A stretch of DNA of 25,151 nt, taken from contig FR880110.1 of the NCBI GenBank assembly GCA_000434555.1, positions 1-25,151 of the forward strand, read 5' to 3'. This document shows, one piece after another, positions 15,443-23,124 of this stretch. The DNA is from Clostridium sp. CAG:524 (lineage in GTDB: Bacteria > Bacillota_I > Bacilli_A > RF39 > UBA660). The position numbers and the translations under genes were made by a program. Position 1 is the stretch's first letter. Every line of letters begins with the position of its first letter. Below the pieces are notes generated by a model that searched no databases, was not told the DNA's origin, and saw only the letters and a program-made list of their open reading frames with translations.

Positions 15443-18400
15443 ATGAAAAAAGATTATATTATAGATGGAAATGAAGCATGTGCGCTTGGAGCATATCTTT
15501 TTAGTGAAATATGTGGTATTTATCCAATTACACCTGCAAGTCCAATGGCAACTTTAACTGATAAATGGAGTAATGAAGGAAAAAAGAATCTATTTAATGA
15601 TACAGTTAAAGTAGTAGAAATGCAAAGTGAAGCAGGAGCTGTTGCGGTAACACATGGAGCATTACAAGCAGGATGTCTTGGTACAACATTTACGGCTTCA
15701 CAAGGATTACTTTTAATGATACCTACAATGTATAAAATGGCAGGAGAAATGTTACCAGGTGTTATACATGTTGCGGCTAGAAGTTTAGCTACTCATGCAT
15801 TATCAATATTTGGTGATCATCAAGATATTTATGCTACTCGTAGTACTGGATTTTGTATGTTATCATCTTCCTCTGTTGAAGAAGCATACTATATGAGTAT
15901 TATTTCACACTTAAGTGCGATTGAAGGAAGTCTTCCATTTTTACATTTCTTTGATGGATTTAGAACTAGTCATGAACTTAATAAAGTTTCACTTGTTGAT
16001 ACTGAAGAAATAAGAAAACTAATTGATTATAAAAAAGTATATGAATTTAAAAATAAAGCGTTAAACATTGGAAAAGAAATAACAAGAGGTACTTCTGAAA
16101 CAGGAGATGTGTACTTTCAAAATACTGAAGTAAGAAATAAGTATTATAATGATATGCCAGATATTGTTAATAGATATATGGAAAAGATAAATACTTTAGC
16201 ATTTACTGATTATAAGCCATTTAATTATTATGGTAAAAAAGATGCATCTGACATAATTATTGCGATGGGAAGCGTATGTTCCACTATTAGAACAGTTGTT
16301 GATATATTAAATAAAAAAGGATATAGAGTTGGAATGATAGAAGTTCATCTTTATAGACCATTTAGTACTAAATATTTATTAAATGTATTGCCTAAATCAG
16401 TAGAAAGAATTGCTGTTCTTGATAGAACAAAAGAACCTGGAAGTACAGGAGAACCATTGTACCTAGATATAATGGAAGCACTTAAGAAAAAGAATATAAG
16501 TATATATGGAGGAAGATATGGTCTTTCTTCTAAAGATGTGCCACTTAAAGATATAAATGCTGTATTTGAAAATTTATTTAGTGATAATCCTAAAAACAAT
16601 TTTACAATTGGTATAAATGATGATGTTACTCATTTAAGTTTAGAGCCAAAAGAAATTGAAGTACAAAGAGACTATAAAGAGATAAAAGTATATGGATTTG
16701 GTTCTGATGGTATGGTTGGTGCCTCTAAAAACTTTATCAAAGTACTAGGTGAAATAAAAGATAATTATGTTCAAGGATACTTTGAATATGATTCTAAAAA
16801 GAGTGGTGGCACAACTATATCACATTTAAGAGTAGGACCTACTAAAATAGAAGCACCTTATTTCTTAACTTCACCTGACTTTGTAGTTGTATCAAAAGAT
16901 GTATATCTAAATAATTATCATTTACTTAAAGATATAAAGAATGGTGGAATACTTTTAATATCAAGTGATAAGACAGATGAAGAATTAAATAATTTGATAA
17001 ATAATGATAATAAGAAAGAAATTATAAATAAAAATATTAAAGTATATATTGCTTCACTTGATAAATTAAATAAGAAATATAATTTACATGGTAAGATTAA
17101 TAATATCATGTGTACATATATGTTTAAGATTGCTGGATATGGTAGAAATGAAATAGATGCATTTAAGAAGCTTGTTACTAAAACCTATAGTAGTAAGGGA
17201 AATGATGTAGTAGAAAATAATATAAATGCGATAGATGAATCTCTTAAGTATTTAGAAGTTATTGATAATAAAATATTTACAATCACACAAGACAAAGATA
17301 TTGTAAATAATTTGACAAGTGAAATGTTACATTTACGTGGTAACATGATGAGTGTTAGTAACTTTATTGATCATGCTGATGGTACTTTTGAAGGTGGAAC
17401 TGCTAAAAGTGATAAGAGAAAAGTTAGTCCTTTTGTACCAAAGTGGTGTAAAGAAAATTGTATAGAATGTAATCAATGTTCATTTGTATGTCCTCATGCA
17501 TGTATAAGACCATTCTCACTTACTGATAATGAATTATTACTTGCTCATATTGATAAAGATGAAACAATAAAGAGTTTAGGCGAAGAAAATAAAAATTTCT
17601 ATATATTAGTTTCAGAAGCAAATTGTACAGGTTGTGGACTATGTATGAAAGCATGTCCTGGTAAGAATCAAGAAAAGGCATTAGAAAGTGGTAAATATAG
17701 TGAAAGGTTAGATAAAATAAGTGATTATTTATTTAATAATGTTGAAAATGATACACCATTTAATAAATATACAGTAAAAGGAATTGGATTTAAGAAACCA
17801 TATTTTGAATTTAGTGGTGCTTGTGCTGGATGTGGTGAAGCAGCATATATAAAATTATTAACTGAATTATATGGTAAAAATATGGTTATTGCTAATGCGA
17901 CAGGATGTTCATCAATATATGGTGGTAGTCTTCCATTAACACCATATAAGATTCCATGGATGAATTCATTATTTGAAGATAATGCTGAATTTGGATTTGG
18001 AATTCATATGTCTTATAAAAAGATGAGAGAGAGAATTAAAGACATAATGTATCAAACAAGAGATATTGTTTTACCTGAAATAAAGGCAACATTCAAGTTA
18101 TGGATAGACAATATGGAAGATGATGATTTAACTCTTGCGATTAAAAATAAACTTATGGAATCTGAAATACCTAATGAATTAAGAGAGCTTATAGATTATA
18201 TACCATCTCGCAAAGTATGGATTTTAGGTGGAGATGGATGGGCTTATGATATAGGTTATGGTGGACTTGATCATGTGCTTCATAGTAATGAAGATATCAA
18301 TATAATGGTTCTTGATACAGAAGTATATTCAAATACAGGTGGTCAAAAATCAAAGTCAACACGTATGGGAGGAGTAGCTGAATTCTCATCAAATGGTAAA

Positions 18401-18847
18401 CATGAAAATAAGAAAGATTTATTTAAAATAGCAATGGCTATACCAAATGTATATGTTGCGTCTATCTCACTTGGAGCTAATATGATGCAGACACTAAAAG
18501 TATTAAAAGAAGCATATGAACATAATGGACCATCTCTAATAATCGCATATAGTCCATGTATAGAACAAGGTATAATAGGCGGACTTAATAATTCACTTGA
18601 TGAACAAAAACTTCTTGTAGAAGTAGGATATAACTTACTTATGAGATATAATCCTGAAACAAATACTTTAACAGTAGATTCAAAAGAACCAGATTTCACT
18701 AATTATGATGCAGTATTTAGAAGTGAACTTCGTTATAAGAACTTAGAAGTTAAGAATGAAAATGAGTATCATGAATTATATGAATTAAATAAAAATTATG
18801 CTTTAGAAAGATATAACTATTTTAAAGATTTGGAAAATAAACAATGA
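15443..18847 (+). CDS. nifJ: Pyruvate:ferredoxin (flavodoxin) oxidoreductase, single-chain
   Basis: 1134 aa, near the ~1170 aa of homodimeric PFORs. It converts pyruvate and CoA to acetyl-CoA and CO2 while reducing ferredoxin, the core of anaerobic pyruvate metabolism. Domain order is normal: an N-terminal pyruvate-binding domain (GIYPITPASPMA near 26-36, GTTFTASQGL), the gamma region (VYGFGSDGMVGASKN), and a two-cluster ferredoxin domain with C673, C676, C679, C683 and C728, C731, C734, C738. The TPP domain follows with CAGCGE (C794, C797), GDGWAYDIG (930-938), DTEVYSNTGGQKSKST and the fourth proximal-cluster Cys in YSPCIEQG (C1039). All cluster ligands are present, so it should be active. 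The ASCH gene overlaps its last four bases (ATGA). Confidence 0.97.
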   Translation: MKKDYIIDGNEACALGAYLFSEICGIYPITPASPMATLTDKWSNEGKKNLFNDTVKVVEMQSEAGAVAVTHGALQAGCLGTTFTASQGLLLMIPTMYKMAGEMLPGVIHVAARSLATHALSIFGDHQDIYATRSTGFCMLSSSSVEEAYYMSIISHLSAIEGSLPFLHFFDGFRTSHELNKVSLVDTEEIRKLIDYKKVYEFKNKALNIGKEITRGTSETGDVYFQNTEVRNKYYNDMPDIVNRYMEKINTLAFTDYKPFNYYGKKDASDIIIAMGSVCSTIRTVVDILNKKGYRVGMIEVHLYRPFSTKYLLNVLPKSVERIAVLDRTKEPGSTGEPLYLDIMEALKKKNISIYGGRYGLSSKDVPLKDINAVFENLFSDNPKNNFTIGINDDVTHLSLEPKEIEVQRDYKEIKVYGFGSDGMVGASKNFIKVLGEIKDNYVQGYFEYDSKKSGGTTISHLRVGPTKIEAPYFLTSPDFVVVSKDVYLNNYHLLKDIKNGGILLISSDKTDEELNNLINNDNKKEIINKNIKVYIASLDKLNKKYNLHGKINNIMCTYMFKIAGYGRNEIDAFKKLVTKTYSSKGNDVVENNINAIDESLKYLEVIDNKIFTITQDKDIVNNLTSEMLHLRGNMMSVSNFIDHADGTFEGGTAKSDKRKVSPFVPKWCKENCIECNQCSFVCPHACIRPFSLTDNELLLAHIDKDETIKSLGEENKNFYILVSEANCTGCGLCMKACPGKNQEKALESGKYSERLDKISDYLFNNVENDTPFNKYTVKGIGFKKPYFEFSGACAGCGEAAYIKLLTELYGKNMVIANATGCSSIYGGSLPLTPYKIPWMNSLFEDNAEFGFGIHMSYKKMRERIKDIMYQTRDIVLPEIKATFKLWIDNMEDDDLTLAIKNKLMESEIPNELRELIDYIPSRKVWILGGDGWAYDIGYGGLDHVLHSNEDINIMVLDTEVYSNTGGQKSKSTRMGGVAEFSSNGKHENKKDLFKIAMAIPNVYVASISLGANMMQTLKVLKEAYEHNGPSLIIAYSPCIEQGIIGGLNNSLDEQKLLVEVGYNLLMRYNPETNTLTVDSKEPDFTNYDAVFRSELRYKNLEVKNENEYHELYELNKNYALERYNYFKDLENKQ

Positions 18848-19203
18848 CATATAATTTTGATATAAATAATAGAGCATTTAATGCGATTAAAAATAGAACT
18901 AAAAGAGTAGAAATAAGATGTACTAAAATAGGAGATAATCATTTTGATTATAGTGTTTTAAAACCTAATGATTACATAATATTTGAATCTAATGGTGAAA
19001 AGATTAAATGCTTAGTTGAAGAAATAAATCATTATAAAACAGTAGAAGAATTATTAACACTTGAAGGAACAAGATATACATTATCTTCTACTAATGATTT
19101 TAATGAAGGAGTTAAATCTATAAATAGTTTAGATGGATACACTGAATCTATAAAAGTAAATGGAGTGTATGCTATACATATAAAATATATAAATAATATG
19201 TAA
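18844..19203 (+). CDS. ASCH-domain protein
   Basis: 119 aa, the size of a single ASCH fold. This is a PUA-like beta-barrel suggested to bind RNA or nucleotides. Family-like features are an N-terminal FNAIKNRTKRVEIRC segment, LKPNDYIIFES (the 'GD.I.F' strand), IKCLVEEINHYKTVEELL, and GVYAIHI near the end. The ATG overlaps the nifJ stop, so it is translated from the nifJ transcript; this coupling is a feature of position and gives no obvious metabolic link. ASCH proteins of this size include both nucleoside deaminase-like hydrolases and RNA-binding proteins, and the substrate cannot be told. Confidence 0.75.
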   Translation: MTYNFDINNRAFNAIKNRTKRVEIRCTKIGDNHFDYSVLKPNDYIIFESNGEKIKCLVEEINHYKTVEELLTLEGTRYTLSSTNDFNEGVKSINSLDGYTESIKVNGVYAIHIKYINNM

Positions 19204-19246
19204 ATAAAAAAGTGTTGATTGCTTTTTGTTTCATTAAAATAAATTA

Positions 19247-19452
19247 GATGGTGATAGAGTTGTTATTGAAAAAAGTAATAACCATATGATATATTATATA
19301 TGTGATATAAATAAAAATATTTTGGCAATTATAGATATGATAGATGTAGCAAATTGTTAGCTATATATGATTCAAATGGAATTGATGTAACTAATAATAC
19401 TTCATATATTGGAAATATTAATCCATATTTAATTATATTTAATGAAGGATGA
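19247..19452 (+). pseudogene. Possible decayed small ORF
   Basis: One frame is open from about 19247 to TAG at 19358-19360 (reading DGDRVVIEKSNNHMIYYICD and on). A different frame is open from about 19315 to TGA at 19450-19452 (ending IYDSNGIDVTNNTSYIG and more). Together they could be one frameshifted gene, preceded by a GGTGAT site at 19250-19255 like that of nifJ. No family is recognised, and AT-rich noncoding DNA can give such open frames by chance. Confidence 0.25.
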
Positions 19453-19459
19453 TGAATAA

Positions 19460-20158
19460 GTGAAAAATAAAATCAAGGAAAGAATTTTAAAATTTACAAT
19501 TGTAATTACATTAATATTGGCTATTAATATGTTAATATTTCCTATAATTACATCTATTTTTGATATTGATATAGCTGATGATTTATTTGCTAAATATCGT
19601 TTCTTTCCATTATTAATATCTGGATTTTTTCTAATAATAGAAATTTTATTGTTTTCTTCAAGTAATAAACAATTTGAAATAAAAAAATATGTTTTTCATA
19701 AAAATGATTTAATAAAAGATATTTTACTATTTTTTGATAAAAATAACTATAATAAAATAAATAAGAAATCTGATTTTTTTGATAAAATCTATTTAAAAAA
19801 TGAAAAAAATAATATTGAATTATTTTCTATAATAAAATCAAATATAGTTCTTAATGAAAAGATGTTATTTGACTTACAACAAGAATATAAAAAACTTATA
19901 GAAAATGAATATAGTATTTCTAGGGTAAAATCTATATGTATTGTGAATATTTTTCTTACATCAAAAGTTAATACTAAATTAAAAAAATTAATAAAAAAGT
20001 CTATTATTCAAAATGTTGGGTTTTTAAATTTGCTTATTCTTGTTGATGAATCAACAAATGAGATTTATATACCAAATATATCTAATAACTTTTTTAATGT
20101 TAGTTACAAAATGTATAAAAAAGAATTAAAAGTTTTAAAAGAAATGCTCTTATTTTAG
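19460..20158 (+). CDS. Unknown two-TM membrane protein
   Basis: 232 aa from the GTG at 19460, with a distant AAGGA (19444-19448). Two N-terminal TM segments (about 12-32 and 48-66) are followed by a ~165-residue cytoplasmic Lys/Asn/Ile-rich region with hydrophobic strands (SICIVNIFLTS, GFLNLLILVDE, NEIYIPNI). The latter resemble alternating strands of an alpha/beta domain, but no motif is diagnostic and I recognise no family. Base use is more T-rich, with long T and A runs, than in flanking housekeeping genes. It sits between the nifJ/ASCH unit and a fragment of a BspA-like gene, so it may be part of a recently inserted or decaying patch. Confidence 0.55.
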   Translation: MKNKIKERILKFTIVITLILAINMLIFPIITSIFDIDIADDLFAKYRFFPLLISGFFLIIEILLFSSSNKQFEIKKYVFHKNDLIKDILLFFDKNNYNKINKKSDFFDKIYLKNEKNNIELFSIIKSNIVLNEKMLFDLQQEYKKLIENEYSISRVKSICIVNIFLTSKVNTKLKKLIKKSIIQNVGFLNLLILVDESTNEIYIPNISNNFFNVSYKMYKKELKVLKEMLLF

Positions 20159-20161
20159 TAT

Positions 20162-20287
20162 TTAACTCTTTTAGTTGTCCACTTTAAGTTTATCACTGCA
20201 ACTACATATGACTCAACTAAAATAGACAAAACATATGCCTGCATAGATGGTGGTACTAGTAATCCTGGATACTTTACTGCAAAATAA
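20162..20287 (+). pseudogene. Orphaned 3' fragment of a BspA-like repeat protein gene
   Basis: The open frame ending TAA (20285-20287) reads KIDKTYACIDGG then TSNPGYFTAK. It matches the repeat-cap region of the protein at 8638-11271 (LDKTYARIDGG then TSNPGYFTEK) at both protein and DNA level over about 60 bp. There is no start codon, no repeats upstream and no C-terminal domain, so it is a remnant. Upstream it also has KFITATTY, resembling KFVTTS of the intact gene, which suggests an internal deletion. Confidence 0.8.
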
Positions 20288-20288
20288 A

Positions 20289-20316
20289 AGAATACTGAAA
20301 ATCAGTATTCTTTTTT
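20289..20316 (+). terminator. Bidirectional terminator between convergent genes
   Basis: AGAATACTGA (20289-20298) pairs with TCAGTATTCT (20302-20311), a perfect 10-bp stem with a 3-nt loop, and T5 follows on the + strand. On the - strand it contains the TGA stop of the radical SAM gene and is followed by TTTATTTTG. Confidence 0.85.
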
Positions 20317-21225
20317 ATATTTTATTCCTTGATAAGAATCTCTCTTTACCATTTCTTTATCTATATCATTTAAAACACAAAATTTCTTAAATAACCATTT
20401 TGGTTCAATAGTGAGTTCTTTTATTGGATCACCTGTTATTCTATTAACAACAATATCTTCACGTAAATATTCTAGTTCATCACATACTATATCAATATAT
20501 TCTTCTTTAGTAAGAACGTGAAAATGAGTAAGATTATACATTTTTTCAAGTGGAGTTCCTTTTAATATGAATAGCATATGTATTTTAATACCTTGTATAT
20601 CTAAAGATGAAACGTATTTTATTGTTTCAATCATATCTTCTTTTGTTTCGTATGGGAGACCATTAATTACATGTACAACTACATCAATATTTCTTTTTCT
20701 AAGTTCATGAATACATTCATTAAAACATTCTAAAGAGTGACCTCTATTAATTAATTTAGCGGTCTTTTCATGTATAGTTTGAAGACCTATTTCAACAACA
20801 AGATTAGTTCTTTTAGAAAGTTCTTCTAAATAATCGTAAACTTCAGGAGTAATACTATCAGGTCTAGTTGCAATGTTTAAACCAATTACACCTGGAATAT
20901 TTAGTATACTTTCATAACATTCTTTTAATTTATTAAGTGGGGCATAAGTATTAGTATCTGCTTGAAAATAACCTATATATTTACTATCTTTCCATTTATG
21001 TTCCATAGTTTCTTTTACAATATTAAATTGTTCGGTAAGTGGTATATTTCTATTTTCACCACTACCATTTAAACAATAAATACAACCACTACCATTCTTT
21101 TTATTAGGACAACCAAAACCGGCATTTAAACTTACTTTAAATACTTTAGAATTATATTTATTTCTATAATAATAATTTAATGTATAATATCTTTTATTAT
21201 CATTAGAATACTTAAATTTATTCAT
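20302..21225 (-). CDS. Radical SAM protein, TIGR01212/YhcC-YtqA family
   Basis: 307 aa, typical for this family. The [4Fe-4S]/SAM motif is the family's long form, CPNKKNGSGCIYC, near the N-terminus, followed by LNGSGE. Further landmarks are YFQADTNTYAPL, GVIGLNIATRPDSI, VVEIGLQTIHEKTAKLINRG, VVHVINGLPYETKEDMIET and IQGIKIHMLFILKGTPLE. In Gram-positive bacteria the YtqA member (MnmL) has been linked to a late step of mnm5U wobble modification of tRNA; assignment here is by family resemblance only, and the usual partner gene ytqB is not adjacent. SD GAAGGAGG (plus-strand 21232-21239) lies 6 nt before the ATG. A structured leader RNA with a terminator precedes it on the same strand. Confidence 0.88.
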   Translation of the reverse strand: MNKFKYSNDNKRYYTLNYYYRNKYNSKVFKVSLNAGFGCPNKKNGSGCIYCLNGSGENRNIPLTEQFNIVKETMEHKWKDSKYIGYFQADTNTYAPLNKLKECYESILNIPGVIGLNIATRPDSITPEVYDYLEELSKRTNLVVEIGLQTIHEKTAKLINRGHSLECFNECIHELRKRNIDVVVHVINGLPYETKEDMIETIKYVSSLDIQGIKIHMLFILKGTPLEKMYNLTHFHVLTKEEYIDIVCDELEYLREDIVVNRITGDPIKELTIEPKWLFKKFCVLNDIDKEMVKRDSYQGIKYKKEY

Positions 21226-21248
21226 GATTTTCCTCCTTCAAAACAAAT

Positions 21249-21279
21249 AAAAAGGACTGCCACCCCCTGTGGACAGTCC
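21249..21279 (-). terminator. Intrinsic terminator of the structured RNA, upstream of the radical SAM gene
   Basis: Stem P3 (GGACTG/CAGTCC extended by CCAC/GTGG) is followed on the - strand by TTTTTATTTG. It stands 24 nt before the radical SAM ATG, the right place for an attenuator. Confidence 0.75.
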
Positions 21280-21348
21280 GGAAAAAAGAATAAAAAGGGG
21301 TTGGCTAGTGTGATACTAGCACCAATTCGCCTAATAGTGAATTGGTAA
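21249..21348 (-). ncRNA. Structured RNA with its own promoter and terminator (riboswitch-like leader or sRNA)
   Basis: In - strand order: P1 ACCAATTC/GAATTGGT (21346-21339 with 21328-21321, 8 perfect bp), P2 GCTAGT/ACTAGC (21320-21315 with 21309-21304), a CCCC tract (21300-21297), a U-rich linker, then P3 GGACTG plus CCAC pairing GTGG plus CAGTCC (21279-21254) with one bulged T, loop AGGGG, and TTTTT. The loop G's can pair with CCCC to form a pseudoknot. Transcription should start near 21348 from the TTGACA promoter. The GC content is much higher than the surroundings. I do not recognise it as any riboswitch or housekeeping RNA I know. It could control the radical SAM gene by attenuation or be a free RNA. 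Confidence 0.75.
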
Positions 21349-21354
21349 TTCTAT

Positions 21355-21383
21355 ATACTAATGTAAAAGTACTATTTTGTCAA
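21355..21383 (-). promoter_or_regulatory. Consensus sigma-A promoter driving the structured RNA
   Basis: On the - strand, TTGACA (21383-21378), exactly 17 bp, and TAGTAT (21360-21355). It has the only perfect TTGACA -35 that I found in the window's intergenic regions. Confidence 0.8.
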
Positions 21384-21468
21384 GTAAAATTTAACAAAAA
21401 ATATATAAAAATTTGTATCAATAAATTAAATTATAATAAAAGTATAACACAAAAATATTAAAGTATGT

Positions 21469-21474
21469 TATCAT
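21469..21474 (+). promoter_or_regulatory. Extended -10 promoter giving a leaderless tandem-HEPN transcript
   Basis: TATCAT (21469-21474) has an extended TG at 21466-21467 and lies 6 nt before the ATG at 21481. The stretch into the gene, ATATTATTATGAATAGA, is the same as at the BspA-like gene start. There is no clear -35 and no Shine-Dalgarno sequence. Confidence 0.5.
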
Positions 21475-21480
21475 ATTATT

Positions 21481-23022
21481 ATGAATAGAGAATATATGTT
21501 AAAATTATCAAGAGAATTAATAGATGCGTTTCTAAATAAAAGTGATATAACACTTGGAGTAGAACATTATTTCATGTTCACAATCACTAAATTTTTACTT
21601 ACTAAGGAACAAACTATTAAAAAAGATACTAATGGTAAAACTTTAGAATTTGATATTAATAATAAATACTTGACTACAATATTAACACAATATCATGAAC
21701 TTCAAAAAAGAATGTATTATACTGTTGATGGAATTCATACATTAGATGAAGTAGAAGATAGTGTTAGATTAACAAGTCTTAATGATGAAATAAAAAATGA
21801 TAAATCTTTTGTAAGAATGATAAAAGAAGCAGTATGGACTATAGATAAATTAAGAGATTCTTTTGCTCATGGTAAATATGATTTTGATATTAAAAATCAC
21901 CTAATAATTATAAATAATGAATATGATACATTTGATGAACAAGGACATATAGTACATCATGTATTTAGATGTGAAGTTCCTCCTGAATTGTTATCTTTAT
22001 TAGGTAAATCATATAAAGATACATTTAGTAAATGTAAAGATGAAACACTTTCTAATCAATTTGAAAGAAGATATTCAAGTACTTATAGAATGCTTCAAAA
22101 TAAATATAATTTATTATTAAGGGATAGAGATTATAGAAGATTTGTAAAACCAAGTAATAAAAAAACTTTATCATATATGAATGAAGAAATATATGTTCAT
22201 AATAAAGCAATAATTAAAGTAGCTGAAACAATGAGAACTTTAGGACTTAATGGTGAAGAAAACGATATACTTACGTCATTACTTTATAATCATTTATTAC
22301 TTTTATTAAGTGATGAAACAAAAGAATATAATTATGAAGATTTATTACTTTTAAATTTAGATTATTCTTTTGCGAGTATTAAAGATGAAAAAAATAAAGG
22401 TGATGATATTACTAATACAATAGGACCTATTAAAAGAAGTATTAAATCATTTAGTAAACAATATAAAAAAATAAATGATTATGAAAAAACTAAAAGATAT
22501 AGAAATATATTTAAACCGTTATATGAATCATTAAAAGAACAATTTGGTATAAGAAATAAGAGTGTTATTAAAAGAATAAGAAATTCAATAATGCATGGTA
22601 ATATAGAAATAGATTCAACAACTGGAATAATTAGATTGTTTGATAGAAATGATAATACAAATGATTCTTCTATTAACCAATTTGAATGTATAACTGACAA
22701 TTATGGGTTAGTTGCACTTATAGATGAACTTGAGAATAGAAACAAATATACATTTCAAATGTTTATAATAGAAATAGATAAATTGCTTACTTCATTTGGA
22801 TTAGATTATAATTATATTTATGAAAAAATAAATGAAATATTTTTGTGTTTAAAAGCAATAGATAATAATATTAATTTAAATACAAGTATGGATGATGTAA
22901 TGAATAAAATATTACTTGCAGATTTAAAAGACAAGCGTGAACAACTAGTTAATGTTTTAAGAAATATCAAAGATAAAAAAGAGGAAGAAGTAGAAACTGA
23001 AGATAAAGGCATAACTTTATAA
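21481..23022 (+). CDS. Tandem HEPN-like protein (two R-x4-H motifs), candidate ribonuclease
   Basis: 513 aa, mostly alpha-helical by composition. Two matching motifs stand 242 residues apart: KLRDSFAHGKYDFD (R125, H130) and RIRNSIMHGNIEID (R367, H372). Each is R-[DN]-S-x2-H-G followed by a short acidic/hydrophobic beta-like segment (LIIINNEYD and IIRLFDRND), so the protein looks like an internal duplication of HEPN domains. In HEPN ribonucleases (Abi proteins, toxins, Csm6, Cas13) the R-x4-6-H residues are catalytic. Cytosolic, with no signal or TM; the C-terminus is a Lys/Glu-rich tail. No CRISPR array or other cas gene is in the window, and the length is well below known Cas13. It is a single-gene unit, divergent from a structured RNA. 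HEPN assignment is by motif; the family is not identified. Confidence 0.7.
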   Translation: MNREYMLKLSRELIDAFLNKSDITLGVEHYFMFTITKFLLTKEQTIKKDTNGKTLEFDINNKYLTTILTQYHELQKRMYYTVDGIHTLDEVEDSVRLTSLNDEIKNDKSFVRMIKEAVWTIDKLRDSFAHGKYDFDIKNHLIIINNEYDTFDEQGHIVHHVFRCEVPPELLSLLGKSYKDTFSKCKDETLSNQFERRYSSTYRMLQNKYNLLLRDRDYRRFVKPSNKKTLSYMNEEIYVHNKAIIKVAETMRTLGLNGEENDILTSLLYNHLLLLLSDETKEYNYEDLLLLNLDYSFASIKDEKNKGDDITNTIGPIKRSIKSFSKQYKKINDYEKTKRYRNIFKPLYESLKEQFGIRNKSVIKRIRNSIMHGNIEIDSTTGIIRLFDRNDNTNDSSINQFECITDNYGLVALIDELENRNKYTFQMFIIEIDKLLTSFGLDYNYIYEKINEIFLCLKAIDNNINLNTSMDDVMNKILLADLKDKREQLVNVLRNIKDKKEEEVETEDKGITL

Positions 23023-23046
23023 GGCATCTCATAAGAGGTGCTTTTA
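23021..23046 (+). terminator. Rho-independent terminator of the tandem-HEPN gene
   Basis: GCATCTC (23024-23030) pairs with GAGGTGC (23035-23041), with one G-U pair and loop ATAA, followed by TTTT. It starts at the stop codon. Confidence 0.8.
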
Positions 23047-23093
23047 ATTTATTTAAAAAATATAAATTTTATCTTCTTAAAACATAAAAAATA

Positions 23094-23102
23094 TGATATA
23101 AT
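23094..23102 (+). promoter_or_regulatory. Extended -10 promoter of recG
   Basis: TG (23094-23095), A, TATAAT (23097-23102) predicts a start near 23109. A short leader has GGGTGAAG before the ATG at 23125. The -35 (TTCTTA, 23074-23079) is weak. Confidence 0.55.
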
Positions 23103-23124
23103 ATGTGAGATTTGTGGGTGAAGT

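Noticed and set aside
21301..21325. Mutually exclusive alternative hairpin between P1 and P2 strands
   Set aside because: The alternative gains only three pairs across a two-base bulge and is much weaker than the perfect 8-bp P1.
21249..21348. 4.5S RNA, tRNA, 6S RNA or a common riboswitch
   Set aside because: It lacks the SRP tetraloop and internal-loop bases, a tRNA T-arm, and any riboswitch core I can recall; the strong promoter and terminator fit an unassigned RNA.
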